Notes: a model not told the origin generated them from the letters alone. DNA of 64,000 nucleotides from an uncultured Bryobacterales bacterium (GCA_958295955.1 OY282420.1:3114435-3178434), one strand, 5' to 3'. Shown: positions 34,468 through 44,132, counted from the first letter of the stretch. Numbers and translations are program-made.

Positions 34468-37400
34468 ATGTGTTCGATTGGCTGGAAATCTGTTTGGAAA
34501 ATTTTTGTATGCGCAGCGGCCGCGGCAAGCGTTCCGTTGGCCGCCGAGCCCCAATGGGTGACGCACCAGGGCGCGCGGCTGGTGATCGGCCAAGACAGCT
34601 TTACGCGCCAGAATCCCAAACCGAGCCGTGAGGTGATCGGTTCCGCCGCGGGAGTAGCAACCGCGGGCGACCGCCTCTTCATCGCCGAGGGCAACCGCGT
34701 CGGCGCGCTACCGGTAAACAACCGGATTCTGATCTACAACCAGTTGTCGGGCTTCCTCCCGCCGGTCGATGCGCAATTGCCCCAGGATGCGGCTTGCCCG
34801 GCCTGCGTCGGCCTGCCCGACGTCGTTTTGGGCCAGCCCGATTTCGAGACCTTCACGGCCGCGACGAACGGCCTGAACAATCCCGCCGGCATCGCCTGCG
34901 ACGGCATCCGGCTGGCGGTTGCCGACACCAACAACAACCGCGTGCTGCTTTGGAACGCGATCCCCGCGGCCAACAACACGCCGCCGGACGTCGTTCTGGG
35001 CCAGGCGGACATGTCGGGCTTCGCGCCGGACACTTCTCCCTCCGGAATGCGCGGCCCGCAGGGACTCTGGTTGGCCGACGGAAAACTTTTCGTCGCCGAT
35101 ACGCAGAACAGCCGCGTGTTGATCTGGAACTCAATCCCTACGGCAAACGGACAAGCTCCCGATATCGTGCTCGGTCAACCTGATCTCAACACGCGTCCGG
35201 AAGCCGATCTCACGCAGTCGAACTACACGCCCGACGCACGCAACATGCTCGATCCGGTCTCGGTGACCGTCAACAACGGCAAGATGTTCGTTGCGGATCT
35301 GGGCTTCAACCGCGTTCTGATTTTCTCTTCGATTCCGACCGCGAATCATGCCCCGGCCGATGTCGTCATCGGCCAACCGGATTTCACATCCGATTTGGCG
35401 AACGACTCCGAAAACCTCTGCGAACCGATCGGGCCGCTGGACGACGACGGCAGCATCAGCGAAAATGAAACGCCGCCGAGCAACGTCCCTCCTCTGTTCC
35501 CCTTGCCGCCAGTCCTGGGGGAAATCGACCCGGACGAGGTGTTTTACCCGCGCCGCTGCGAAAAAACGCTGAATTTCCCTCGTTTTGCGCTTTCCGACGG
35601 CGAGCGGCTGTTCATTGCCGACGGCGGCAACGACCGCATCCTCGTTTACAACGAGATTCCAACCGAAAACGCTCCCGCGGCCGACGTTGTGATCGGGCAG
35701 CCCAACTTCGTGCAACTGACCGAGTCCGACGGCCCGGGCAGCGTGCGCTCGCCCACCGCGCTGGCGCACGACGGAACGAATCTCTACGTGGCCGATCCCT
35801 TCACGCGGCGCATTCTCGTTTTCACTCCCGGCGAGCACATGATCGCCCGGGAAGGGATTCGCAACGCCGCCGCTTACAGGATCAGCAGCGTCGGCTTCCT
35901 GGAGTTCGACGTTCCCGTGCTTTTCGATAACCCGGCTACCCCGAACGTGAATGAATCCCAGGCCCCGTTGAACGTTCCGGCCGGCGAGGAAATCGAACTG
36001 ACTTTGGATCGTTCCGAGCTTACCTATACAACCGTCGAAGGCGACACGAGCGAATCGGTGCGCGACAAATTCATCGAGATGATCAACAACGATCCCGACG
36101 TGCCCGTCATTGCCTCGCCCACTGTCGGTTTCGGAACGCACGCCACCGGCACGATCGAATTCGGCGGCTCGGCGCGGCCCGGCGATTTGGTGACCCTGAA
36201 CATCAACGGCAGAGAGTATTCGTACACCGTTCCGGAGGGCGATGTCCCCGAGCGCTTCGTGGACCGCTTGAACTTCATCGTCGATCAGAAGGACGACCCC
36301 GAGGTGTTGGTCGACCGCAAAGTGGACAACATCAACGCGTTGGAGTTGGTTCACAAAACGGTAGGCCCGGACGGCAACAACCTGCCGTTTTCCATCTCGA
36401 TCACCGAAGGCTCCCCGACAACCGCGACGGTTTCGGGCGAAACGCTGTCCAACGGCTCGATCCAATACCGCGCCCAACTCGTGGCCAAGAAGGAAGGCCC
36501 CACCGGAAACTTCACGCTCGTGCGGATACAGAACACGGGCAGAGTTCTGGACGTGTCCACTTCCGGCTCGCGCCTGACCGGCGGTTCCGACGCCCGCGAT
36601 CTTCCTCCCGGAACGATCGCCTCGATTTTCGGCGAAAACCTCGCGGGCGAAACGATTCATGCCGGACTGGTCAACGGCGCGCTGCCGACCGAGTTGGGCG
36701 GCGTGCAGGTGTACGCCAACGGCAAGCTGGCGCCTCTCTACCTTGTTTCGCCGGAGCAGATCAATTTCCAGGTTCCCTGGGAGCTGGAAGGCACGGGGTT
36801 CAGCTTCTGGGTACGGCGCGAAATGCCCGGCGGCGCCGTCATGGTTTCGGCGGCGCGGGCGAATCAGTCGGTTCGCGCCGCGCCCGGATTGTTCGCGCTC
36901 GCAGGAGCGGAACCGCGCCGCGCGGTGGCCGTCCATGCCGCGGGACCCGCCGAGGGCTCGGTCGCCGTGTCGATTCCCGATTCCACCCCGACGAACAACG
37001 ACGACGAACCGCTGACTCAGGAAGGCGCTTTCGGGCGGATTGTAATCAATGGCCGGGAATACCGCTACGACTCTCCCGGAGGAGAAAATGCCGAGCAGAT
37101 CCGCGACAAATTCATCGCGACGATCAATGCCGGCGACGGCGACCCGGAAGTGATCGCATCGGCCCGCACCATCGGCTTTTTCTCGGCGCGCGCGGACCTG
37201 ACGTTCGAAGGTGAGCCTAAAGTCAGCGACACGGTCACGGTCACGGTCCGCGACCGTTCGTATGCGTACAGCCTGACGCAGGTCGATATCGACGCCGGCA
37301 ATCCGCTGATCAGAATGCGCAACATTCTGGTGCGCTCGGTCAACGCCGGCCGCGGCGACCCGGAAGTCACGGCGAGGGTTCTGCAGATATTCGGGCAATC

Positions 37401-38091
37401 CACGATGCAAATCGTCGCCCGCTCTCTCGGCGACGACGGCAACGAAATTCCGTTCGCCTTCAGCGTCAGCCCGGACGACGCCGGAATTACGGTCGTGAGC
37501 AACCGCGAAAACGGTTTTCTCGAGGGCGGCCAAACGCCGCCCGTCGTTGTGCTCACGGCGCGGGAAGCCGGACGCCAAGGCAACGATATCACCTACGCCG
37601 CGGAAGGAACGCCTGTTCAGCCCGACGACCCGACGACAACCAACGTCAACGAGTCGCTGCAGGGCATCGAGTTGACGCTGACGGCGAGAGGAACGAATCT
37701 ATGCTGCGGCAACGAGCCGTTTTCGCCGATTACGGACGAAAACCCGATTGTTCCGGGCGAGGTGATCGTCGTTTTCGGTTCCGGCCTCGGACTCACGGAC
37801 GCTCAAAACCTGGTCCAAACGGGCATGCCTGCGCCCATGGCCCCGCCGATCAACGTGCCGTTGGTTGCCGACGACTTCGTCTCGTCGCTCTTCGGCGGCC
37901 GCACGGCGCAACTGGAATTCGTCGGCCTGATGCCGGGGTTCGTCGGCGTGTACCAGATCAACCTCAGAACGAACACCGACTTGGCCGATAATCCGCAGAC
38001 GCCGCTGACCATCGCGCAAGTGCTGTTCGTCAGCAATACCGTCACGCTGCCGGTCAAGAATCTCTCGCCGCGCGACCCGCCGGACTTTTAG
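34468..38091 (+). CDS. Secreted NHL-repeat protein with TIGR03437-type modules
   Basis: 1207 residues from ATG 34468 (28 codons inside the longer frame), with a signal peptide ending VPLAAEP. Residues about 30-480 hold NHL-like blades repeating DVVLGQPDF, NNRVLLWN and LFVADTQNSRVLIWN. Two TIGR03437-like modules (SIFGENLAGETIHAG to PEQINFQVPWEL, and VFGSGLGLTDAQN to GVYQINLRTN) flank repeated beta domains with GREYSYTVPEGD and GREYRYDSPGGEN, each preceding an NFIxxxIN-type helix. TIGR03437 proteins are numerous in Solibacter; function is unknown, probably surface carbohydrate or adhesion related. Follows the SDR closely. Confidence 0.85.
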   Translation: MCSIGWKSVWKIFVCAAAAASVPLAAEPQWVTHQGARLVIGQDSFTRQNPKPSREVIGSAAGVATAGDRLFIAEGNRVGALPVNNRILIYNQLSGFLPPVDAQLPQDAACPACVGLPDVVLGQPDFETFTAATNGLNNPAGIACDGIRLAVADTNNNRVLLWNAIPAANNTPPDVVLGQADMSGFAPDTSPSGMRGPQGLWLADGKLFVADTQNSRVLIWNSIPTANGQAPDIVLGQPDLNTRPEADLTQSNYTPDARNMLDPVSVTVNNGKMFVADLGFNRVLIFSSIPTANHAPADVVIGQPDFTSDLANDSENLCEPIGPLDDDGSISENETPPSNVPPLFPLPPVLGEIDPDEVFYPRRCEKTLNFPRFALSDGERLFIADGGNDRILVYNEIPTENAPAADVVIGQPNFVQLTESDGPGSVRSPTALAHDGTNLYVADPFTRRILVFTPGEHMIAREGIRNAAAYRISSVGFLEFDVPVLFDNPATPNVNESQAPLNVPAGEEIELTLDRSELTYTTVEGDTSESVRDKFIEMINNDPDVPVIASPTVGFGTHATGTIEFGGSARPGDLVTLNINGREYSYTVPEGDVPERFVDRLNFIVDQKDDPEVLVDRKVDNINALELVHKTVGPDGNNLPFSISITEGSPTTATVSGETLSNGSIQYRAQLVAKKEGPTGNFTLVRIQNTGRVLDVSTSGSRLTGGSDARDLPPGTIASIFGENLAGETIHAGLVNGALPTELGGVQVYANGKLAPLYLVSPEQINFQVPWELEGTGFSFWVRREMPGGAVMVSAARANQSVRAAPGLFALAGAEPRRAVAVHAAGPAEGSVAVSIPDSTPTNNDDEPLTQEGAFGRIVINGREYRYDSPGGENAEQIRDKFIATINAGDGDPEVIASARTIGFFSARADLTFEGEPKVSDTVTVTVRDRSYAYSLTQVDIDAGNPLIRMRNILVRSVNAGRGDPEVTARVLQIFGQSTMQIVARSLGDDGNEIPFAFSVSPDDAGITVVSNRENGFLEGGQTPPVVVLTAREAGRQGNDITYAAEGTPVQPDDPTTTNVNESLQGIELTLTARGTNLCCGNEPFSPITDENPIVPGEVIVVFGSGLGLTDAQNLVQTGMPAPMAPPINVPLVADDFVSSLFGGRTAQLEFVGLMPGFVGVYQINLRTNTDLADNPQTPLTIAQVLFVSNTVTLPVKNLSPRDPPDF

Positions 38092-38096
38092 GCAAG

Positions 38097-38366
38097 ATGC
38101 CGGCCGCCGGGGAACTCATTCGAGTATGTCGTCACGGGACGGAGGTGCAGTACGCCGAGAAAATCGAACTCGGCTACCGCATCCGAGACCTGACGTTCAT
38201 GCCGGACGGACGCATAGCCCTGTTGCGCGATGGAGGGTGGGTCTATTTTCTGAGCCGTTCCCTGAGATACTGCGATGAGGAATCGCGGAATCGCCGCGAC
38301 GTTTACTCGGTCAACTGCGAGTCCGTCGCCGCATCTCCAACACCGCACTCGCCGGATACGGAATAA
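38097..38366 (+). pseudogene. Remnant of a PQQ-dependent sugar dehydrogenase C-terminus
   Basis: The frame encodes YAEKIELGYRIRDLTFMPDGRIALL followed by FLSRSLRYCDEESRNRR, which resembles the last propeller blade and tail of soluble PQQ glucose/sorbosone dehydrogenases. There are only 89 codons, no signal peptide, and most of the enzyme is missing. A +1 frame shift past position ~38320 gives ISNTALAGYG, plausibly the original continuation, which would explain the odd end. I judge it a 3' relic; a short expressed protein is not excluded. Confidence 0.55.
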
Positions 38367-38396
38367 TCGGGGCCGGCCGGGAACGGTATCCGAGCC

Positions 38397-40238
38397 TTAA
38401 TCCAAATCCATCCGGATCTTCTTGATCAGATTGGGCAGATAGGCGCGAAACTTGCCGTCGACTTGGGGATCGCTCTGCGGCAGCGCCGCGATCTCGCGCA
38501 GCGCCGGCCCGGCGCGGCCGTCCATATAATCGAGCGCATTGAGCGCCGGCATGGCGATGAAGATGCCGTGCTTCTCGGCGTTGGCGTACGGCAGCAGGAC
38601 CTCCAGCGCCTTCCGCGCATCGGCGTCGGAGCCGTAGCGCCCCAGAGCCTCGGCGGCGGCGATGCGCACGTACGGCGACGCATCTTCCAGAGCGGCGCGG
38701 AGTTGCGGCGCGAGCGCCCGGACTCCGGTTTTTTCGCGTATCAGGCAGCCCATCGCGGCCCAGTAGCGCACTGCGCCGTCGCTGTCGCCGAAGCCGCGCC
38801 TGAGCTGCGGCAGCGCATCGTCCGCGGGCGCCGACGCTCGCTCGGCCATAGCCATCACGCGGCGCAGCGGGAAGCGCATATCGTCGTGCCCCATGTCATA
38901 GGGCGTTGCCGTCCCAGCCCTCTCATGAATCTCGCCCTCGGGCAGAAAGCCCACGTCGCGAATCCGCAGCGACCAGGCTCGGCGCGCCTCGCGGAACCGC
39001 GCGACGACGCTCCGGTACTTGGGCAAAGACGCCAAGTTGACCGTCTCGTCGGGGTCTTGCTTGAGGTCGTAGAGCTCTTCGGCCGGCTTCGTTTCCCAAA
39101 AATGGGTCATCGGCGCTTCAAGCTTCCCTGCGTTATAGAGCTTGCTCCAGACCGCGGTGGTCGGCGTCTGGAACATGTAAGCGATGTACTGCCCGTAGAT
39201 CTTGTGCGGCTTGAAATTGCGGATGTAGATGTAACGCTTGTCGCGCACCGCCCGCACCATGTCGTAGCGCTCGTCCATGCGCCCGCGGAACGCATAGCCG
39301 TAGGGTTGCTCCGGCGCTTCGTATGCGCCCGCGAAAGCGTGGCCCTGGTAGAACGCCGGCGGCTCGATGCCGGCCAGACTCAGCACGGTAGGCGCCAGGT
39401 CGATGAACCCGACCAGGCGGTCGCTCTCGCCGCCGGCCCGGTAGTCTTTCGGCCGCAGGCGCTTGAACTTTTCGGGGATGTAGAGCATCATCGGCACGTT
39501 CAGCCCCGAGTTGTACGTCCAGCGCTTGCTGCGCGGCATGCCGGGCCCGTGGTCGCCCCAGTAGAAAATCACCGTGTCGTCCTCGAGGCCGTCTTCCTTG
39601 AGTTGCGCGAGAACCTCGCCGGCCATCCCGTCCATCTCGGTCATCTTGTCGTGATACTGCGCCCAGTCGCGGCGGCTCTCGGGCGTATCGGGGTGATAGG
39701 CCGGGATGCGTACTTTTGCCGGGTCGTGCTCCGGCGTGTGCGGGCGCTTTCGAATTTGCGACTCGTGCGTGACCGTGAAGTTGAAAATCGCGAAGAACGG
39801 CTGTCCTTCGGCGCGCTTGCGCCAATGCGCCCGGCGGCTCGACTCGTCCCATACCTGCCCCGGTTTTTCGAGGTTGTAGTCTTCTTTCGCGTTGTTCGAA
39901 ACGTAGTAGCCGGCGTCGCGCAGATACTGCGGATACATCTTCATGTAGTCCGGCAGCCGCGTGAGAGAACGCATGTGCTGCGACCCGGTCGAAGGCGGGT
40001 ACAGTCCCGAAATAATCGTCGTCCTGGCCGGGGCGCAAACGGGAGCCGTCGACCAGGCGTTGCGGTAGATCGTGCCTTTGCGGCCGACGGCATCGAGATT
40101 TGGGGTGTCGGCATACGCATCGCCGTACACGCCCAGGTGCGGCCCATTGTCCTCGGAACTGATCCAGAGAATGTTCGGGCGGTCCGCCGCGGCGAGCGCG
40201 CAAGCGGAGGCAAGGAGTAGAAAGCAAAACCGGCGCAT
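38397..40238 (-). CDS. Secreted sulfatase with C-terminal HEAT-like region
   Basis: 613 residues: signal peptide (MRRFCFLLLASACALAAA), metal motif SSEDNGPHLGVYG, formylglycine signature CAPAR (Cys 68), second metal region FYWGDHGPGM. After about residue 480 the sequence becomes short helical HEAT-type repeats (AAALEDASPYVRIAAAEALGRYG), an addition typical of planctomycete/acidobacterial sulfatases. It is transcribed divergently from hisZ across an inverted repeat. The position of Ala after Pro in the signature is allowed in family S1. Natural substrate unknown. Confidence 0.9.
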   Translation of the reverse strand: MRRFCFLLLASACALAAADRPNILWISSEDNGPHLGVYGDAYADTPNLDAVGRKGTIYRNAWSTAPVCAPARTTIISGLYPPSTGSQHMRSLTRLPDYMKMYPQYLRDAGYYVSNNAKEDYNLEKPGQVWDESSRRAHWRKRAEGQPFFAIFNFTVTHESQIRKRPHTPEHDPAKVRIPAYHPDTPESRRDWAQYHDKMTEMDGMAGEVLAQLKEDGLEDDTVIFYWGDHGPGMPRSKRWTYNSGLNVPMMLYIPEKFKRLRPKDYRAGGESDRLVGFIDLAPTVLSLAGIEPPAFYQGHAFAGAYEAPEQPYGYAFRGRMDERYDMVRAVRDKRYIYIRNFKPHKIYGQYIAYMFQTPTTAVWSKLYNAGKLEAPMTHFWETKPAEELYDLKQDPDETVNLASLPKYRSVVARFREARRAWSLRIRDVGFLPEGEIHERAGTATPYDMGHDDMRFPLRRVMAMAERASAPADDALPQLRRGFGDSDGAVRYWAAMGCLIREKTGVRALAPQLRAALEDASPYVRIAAAEALGRYGSDADARKALEVLLPYANAEKHGIFIAMPALNALDYMDGRAGPALREIAALPQSDPQVDGKFRAYLPNLIKKIRMDLD

Positions 40239-40246
40239 GATTCTAA

Positions 40247-40276
40247 CGATTGTAACGCCGCGCTGCGCTACAATCG
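40247..40276. repeat. 12-bp inverted repeat between sulfatase and hisZ
   Basis: CGATTGTAACGC (40247-40258) and GCGCTACAATCG (40265-40276) are inverted with one mismatch and a 6-bp centre. The element lies 9 bp from the sulfatase start and includes a TACAAT that could be the -10 for either direction. It may be an operator or a transcript hairpin. Confidence 0.5.
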
Positions 40277-40430
40277 AAATTGAACGGGGCGAAGCTTAAC
40301 CGGGACCGCGGCATGCCTGCGGACCGCCGTGATCGGTTCCATCCCGCGCATTGATCTCGCGGATCCCGGCTCTCCGGCGAAAACGAACGGCCCGAGCGGG
40401 TTCCCCAACCGGACTCCATCGCCGTCTGCC

Positions 40431-41837
40431 ATGTTGAATACCGCGCCGCCGCCCGCCACGCGCGACTTGCTGCCCGAGGACACCGCCCTCCGCCGGCATC
40501 TCGAGTCGAGCTTTATCCGCACCGCCGAAGCCTATGGATTCGAGGAGATCGCGACGCCCGCATTCGAGCGCGCCGACCTTTTCGCCGCCCGCTCCGGAGC
40601 CGAGATCAAGAGCTCGCTGCTCACCTTTCATTGCGACCATGAGGAATATGCGCTGCGGCCGGAAATGACGGCGCCGGCCTGCCGCCTGGCCGCCTCGGGG
40701 GCGCTTGCCGGCCGGCCCGCGCCGTATAAGCTCTTCTATGTCGCGCCGTGCTTTCGCTACTGCCGCCCGCACTCGGGGCGTTACCGCGAGTTTACTCAGG
40801 CCGGCCTGGAGTGCATCGGCGAACCCGGCCCCGGCGTGGATGCCGAAGTTATCGCCGCGGCTTGCAGGTTCCTGCGCGCGGTAGGAATCGAAGACTTTTC
40901 GCTCAAGATCGGCACGGTCGGCATTTTCCGCGAGTTGCTGCCCGATGATTTGAACGCCGACGAGCGGGCCGCGGTTATCGGCCACCTCGACCGCCTGATC
41001 GGCATCGACGAACGCTGCGCCGTTCTGGCGGCGACCGGTAGCCAAGGACTTTTCGATCAACTGAAAATCGACCGCAGCGATTTCGCCGCGATGCAGGCTC
41101 AAGCCGACTATAGCGGCGAGTACGCCATCGCAGACCGCCCGGCGCCGACGGCGGAGGAATTGGCCGACCGCTTTCCGCGCGAGGCGGCCGCCGCGCTGCG
41201 GCGCGTATGGAACGTCGAAGGATACCTCAGCGACAGGACCGCCGACCTGTTGATCCGCGTCAGCCGTATTCGCGGCGCGAGAGACGAAGTTGCCGCGCAA
41301 GCCGCCGAATTGCTTCCGGGCGCCGGAGCGGGCGGGGCGCTCGACAATCTCCTCGCGGTGTGCCGGCTGCTGGAAGCTTACGGCGCCGGCTGCTCACAGG
41401 TCGTGCTCGGCATCGCCCGCGGCCTGACGTTCTATACCGGCGTCGTTTTCGAGATCTCCGCCAACGGCCGCAAATACTGCGGCGGCGGCCGCTACGACAA
41501 TCTGATTGAGTTGTTCGGCGGCGGCCGCCTCCCTGCGACGGGATGCGCGTTCCGCTTCGATACGCTTTTCGACGTTGCCGCGGCCGCGGACGCGCAGCCG
41601 CAACCGGGCATCGTGCTGGAGCCGGCCGCCGCAACCGACTTGGCGAAAACCGTCAGTCTGGCCGAGGGCCTCCGCGACCGCGGCCTGCGGGTGGGCGCAG
41701 CCGGCGCCGCGGTCGCCACCGTCGCGGGCGGGCGGGTGCGGCTGGCCGACGGCGCCGAGGTCGAAGCGGCGGTCGATGCGCTGGCCGCCGCGGTTACCCG
41801 CGCGCGCATGCCCGCGGCGCCGAGGGAAAGATCATGA
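40431..41837 (+). CDS. hisZ: HisZ-like ATP phosphoribosyltransferase regulatory subunit
   Basis: A histidyl-tRNA-synthetase paralog: class II motif RPEMTAPACRLAA, FRYCRPHSGRYREFTQAGLECIG, GLTFYTGVVFEI and GGRYDNLIELFGGG. Because its stop overlaps hisG (ATGA) it is called HisZ rather than HisS. From ATG 40431 it has 468 residues, longer than typical HisZ (~390) thanks to a C-terminal domain that no longer looks like an anticodon-binding fold. An in-frame ATG at 40329 would add 34 nonconserved-looking residues. Needed together with HisG for the first step of histidine synthesis. HisRS cannot be fully excluded. Confidence 0.8.
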   Translation: MLNTAPPPATRDLLPEDTALRRHLESSFIRTAEAYGFEEIATPAFERADLFAARSGAEIKSSLLTFHCDHEEYALRPEMTAPACRLAASGALAGRPAPYKLFYVAPCFRYCRPHSGRYREFTQAGLECIGEPGPGVDAEVIAAACRFLRAVGIEDFSLKIGTVGIFRELLPDDLNADERAAVIGHLDRLIGIDERCAVLAATGSQGLFDQLKIDRSDFAAMQAQADYSGEYAIADRPAPTAEELADRFPREAAAALRRVWNVEGYLSDRTADLLIRVSRIRGARDEVAAQAAELLPGAGAGGALDNLLAVCRLLEAYGAGCSQVVLGIARGLTFYTGVVFEISANGRKYCGGGRYDNLIELFGGGRLPATGCAFRFDTLFDVAAAADAQPQPGIVLEPAAATDLAKTVSLAEGLRDRGLRVGAAGAAVATVAGGRVRLADGAEVEAAVDALAAAVTRARMPAAPRERS

Positions 41838-42610
41838 GCCGCGTAAGATTCGCCATTCCCAAGGGCAGCTTCGAAAAAAAGGCGCGCGCGTTTTTCGAGC
41901 GGGCGGGCATCGATCCCCAGGGTTACGCCGACGGCAGCCGCGGCTATCGCCCGGAGTTCGGCATCGCCGGCGTGGAAGTCAAGACGATGCGGCCGCAGGA
42001 AATCCCCTACATGCTGCAAGCCGGCTTCTTCGATCTCGGCATCTCGGGCATCGACTGGTACCGCGAGAGCGAAGTGCAAGCCAACGTCGCAGACATCGCC
42101 GATCTCGGCTTCGGGCGCGTCGATATCGTCCTTTGCGTATCCAGTGACTGGGACGACGTGCAGTCCGCGGCCGACTTGTTCGCAAAATACGTCAACTCCA
42201 CCGGAACCCACCCGCTGCGCATCTGGACCGAATACCTGAATCTGACCGAAGCCCTGGTGCGGCAGCATACCGACCTGGAACCGTCGCTCTACAGCCCCTA
42301 CTCCCGGTTGAGCGTCGAGCGCCGCGGGTCTTCTCCGGTGGCGATCTTTCATTCGTTCGGCGCGACCGAATCGAAGCCTCCCGAAGACGGAGAAGCGATT
42401 GTGGACAATACCGAAACCGGGAGCACGATCCGCGCCAACGGTCTGAAGATCGTCCACAAGGTTTTGGCAGGATCCACCGCCCACCTTCTGGCCAACCGGC
42501 GCGCCTTGCGCAACCGCGAGAAGCGCGCGGCGATCGACCGCGTACGCGGGATTTTGGCCGCCGCCGCCCCGGTCCGCGTCGAGGAAGAACCGGTTTTCGG
42601 GCACCTTTAA
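41834..42610 (+). CDS. hisG: ATP phosphoribosyltransferase catalytic subunit
   Basis: 258 residues: VRFAIPKGSFEKKA, GISGIDWYRESE, DIADLGFGRVDI and VDNTETGSTIRANGLK, the PRPP-binding loop. The size lies between the HisZ-dependent short form (~210) and the long form with its own regulatory domain (~300), but the coupled HisZ gene argues for the short-type complex. Condenses ATP and PRPP to start histidine biosynthesis. The ATGA overlap shows translational coupling. The rest of the his genes are elsewhere. Confidence 0.9.
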   Translation: MSRVRFAIPKGSFEKKARAFFERAGIDPQGYADGSRGYRPEFGIAGVEVKTMRPQEIPYMLQAGFFDLGISGIDWYRESEVQANVADIADLGFGRVDIVLCVSSDWDDVQSAADLFAKYVNSTGTHPLRIWTEYLNLTEALVRQHTDLEPSLYSPYSRLSVERRGSSPVAIFHSFGATESKPPEDGEAIVDNTETGSTIRANGLKIVHKVLAGSTAHLLANRRALRNREKRAAIDRVRGILAAAAPVRVEEEPVFGHL

Positions 42611-42615
42611 GGCGT

Positions 42616-42644
42616 CTTCAAAGCGCTTTCAAAGGGCTTTGAAG
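42616..42644. terminator. Hairpin between convergent hisG and trpE
   Basis: CTTCAAAGC (42616-42624) and GCTTTGAAG (42636-42644) form a perfect 9-bp stem with an 11-nt loop, 5 bp beyond hisG and 8 bp before trpE's end. The symmetry allows it to act on both strands. No long U tract. Confidence 0.55.
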
Positions 42645-42652
42645 CGGCGTTG

Positions 42653-44128
42653 TTACAACTCTCCGGCCTTCTCCACCGCGCGCAGCAACGCCCCGGCCTT
42701 GTTCATGGTTTCGTCCCACTCGCGCTCGGGCACGGAATCGGCGACGATCCCCGCGCCGACCTGCAAGTATGCTTTCCCCTTGCGCATCATCATCGTGCGA
42801 ATGGCGATCGCCGAGTTCAGATTCCCTGAAAAATCGAGATACAAAACGGCGCCCGAATAGATGCCGCGCTTGGTCGGCTCAAGCTCGGCGATGATCTCCA
42901 TCGCCCGCACCTTCGGCGCGCCGGAGACCGTTCCGGCCGGGAAGCATGCCGCCAACGTATCGAAGGCGTCCTTGTCGGCGCGCAGCTTGCCCCACACGCT
43001 GGAGACGATGTGCATCACGTGCGAGTAGTACTCGACGATCTTGAACTCGGGTACGCGGACGGAACCGTATTCCGCTACCCGTCCTATGTCGTTGCGGCCC
43101 AGGTCGACGAGCATGACGTGCTCGGCGAGCTCTTTTTCGTCGGCAAGCATGTCCGCCGCCAGCGCCCGGTCTTCCTCGGCCGTCTTGCCGCGCGGCCGCG
43201 TGCCGGCGATCGGACGGTATTCGATATCGCGGCCTTCCACCTTGACGAGAATTTCGGGCGAGCTGCCCACTATCGCCGTGTCGCCGAGCTGCAGATAATA
43301 CAGATACGGCGAGGGATTGACGGTGCGCAGCGCCCGATAAACCTGAAAGGGGTGGACGCCCGGACTCATCTCCAACCGCTGCGAGAGCGCGACCTGAAAG
43401 ATGTCGCCGGCGAGGATATATTCCTTTGCTTTCTCGACCGCCGCACAGAAGCGTTTCTTGCCGATGTTCGAGGCTAGCCGCAAGGGTTTCGGCCGCGCCG
43501 CGTTTTGCGCCGGGACAACCGGTTTGTCAAGCGCCTTTTCCATTCTTTCGATCTCGCGGCAAGCCTGGCGGTAGCCTTGTCTCAAGTCGGCGTGGTCGTC
43601 GATGCGAACATTGGCGATCGCGTAAATCTGATGCCTCACGCGGTCGAAAACCAGCACCGACGCGAAGAACATGAAGACCGCATCGGGCGCCTTCACATCG
43701 TCTTTCTCGAACTTCGGCACGCGCGGCTCGAGCAGTCGAATCAGGTCGTAGCCCGCGTAACCGACGGCCCCCGCGCAAAAGGGCGGCAACTCGTCCGCGC
43801 CGGCGGGCCGAAACTCGGCGGCGAGCTCTTTCAAGACAGCGAAGACATTCGCCTGTCTGCGCGAGACGTCATCCCCGCGCCGAATCTCGACGCCGTCGCC
43901 TCTCGCGGTCACGATCAGAAAAGGGGCGGCGCCGATATAGGTGTAGCGGCCGATGTTTTCCCCGCCTTCGACGCTTTCGAGCAGGAAGGCGTACTTCTTC
44001 CGCCTGGCGAGTTTCAAGTAGGCGGAAACCGGCGTCTCGAGGTCGGCCGTCAGCACCTTCCACACGGGAACGATGTTCCCTTCCTTGGCCAGTTGCGCAA
44101 AAGATTCGAATTCCGGCGCGAAGCTCAC
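42653..44128 (-). CDS. trpE: Anthranilate synthase component I
   Basis: 491 residues with the chorismate-binding signature set: PIAGTRPRGKTAEED, VDLGRNDIGRVA and FPAGTVSGAPKVRAMEII. The N-terminal LTADLETPVSAYLKLA contains the tryptophan-feedback region of TrpE, so it is preferred over PabB. Converts chorismate with TrpG-derived ammonia to anthranilate. Starts at GTG 44128, 4 bp after the aroDE stop, hence probably one operon for aromatic amino acids. trpG is not visible here. Confidence 0.92.
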   Translation of the reverse strand: MSFAPEFESFAQLAKEGNIVPVWKVLTADLETPVSAYLKLARRKKYAFLLESVEGGENIGRYTYIGAAPFLIVTARGDGVEIRRGDDVSRRQANVFAVLKELAAEFRPAGADELPPFCAGAVGYAGYDLIRLLEPRVPKFEKDDVKAPDAVFMFFASVLVFDRVRHQIYAIANVRIDDHADLRQGYRQACREIERMEKALDKPVVPAQNAARPKPLRLASNIGKKRFCAAVEKAKEYILAGDIFQVALSQRLEMSPGVHPFQVYRALRTVNPSPYLYYLQLGDTAIVGSSPEILVKVEGRDIEYRPIAGTRPRGKTAEEDRALAADMLADEKELAEHVMLVDLGRNDIGRVAEYGSVRVPEFKIVEYYSHVMHIVSSVWGKLRADKDAFDTLAACFPAGTVSGAPKVRAMEIIAELEPTKRGIYSGAVLYLDFSGNLNSAIAIRTMMMRKGKAYLQVGAGIVADSVPEREWDETMNKAGALLRAVEKAGEL

Positions 44129-44132
44129 TCTT

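Noticed and set aside
35131..37578. 815-codon open frame antisense to the NHL protein gene
   Set aside because: Same reason: a GC-driven shadow; the sense protein has signal peptide and domain repeats.
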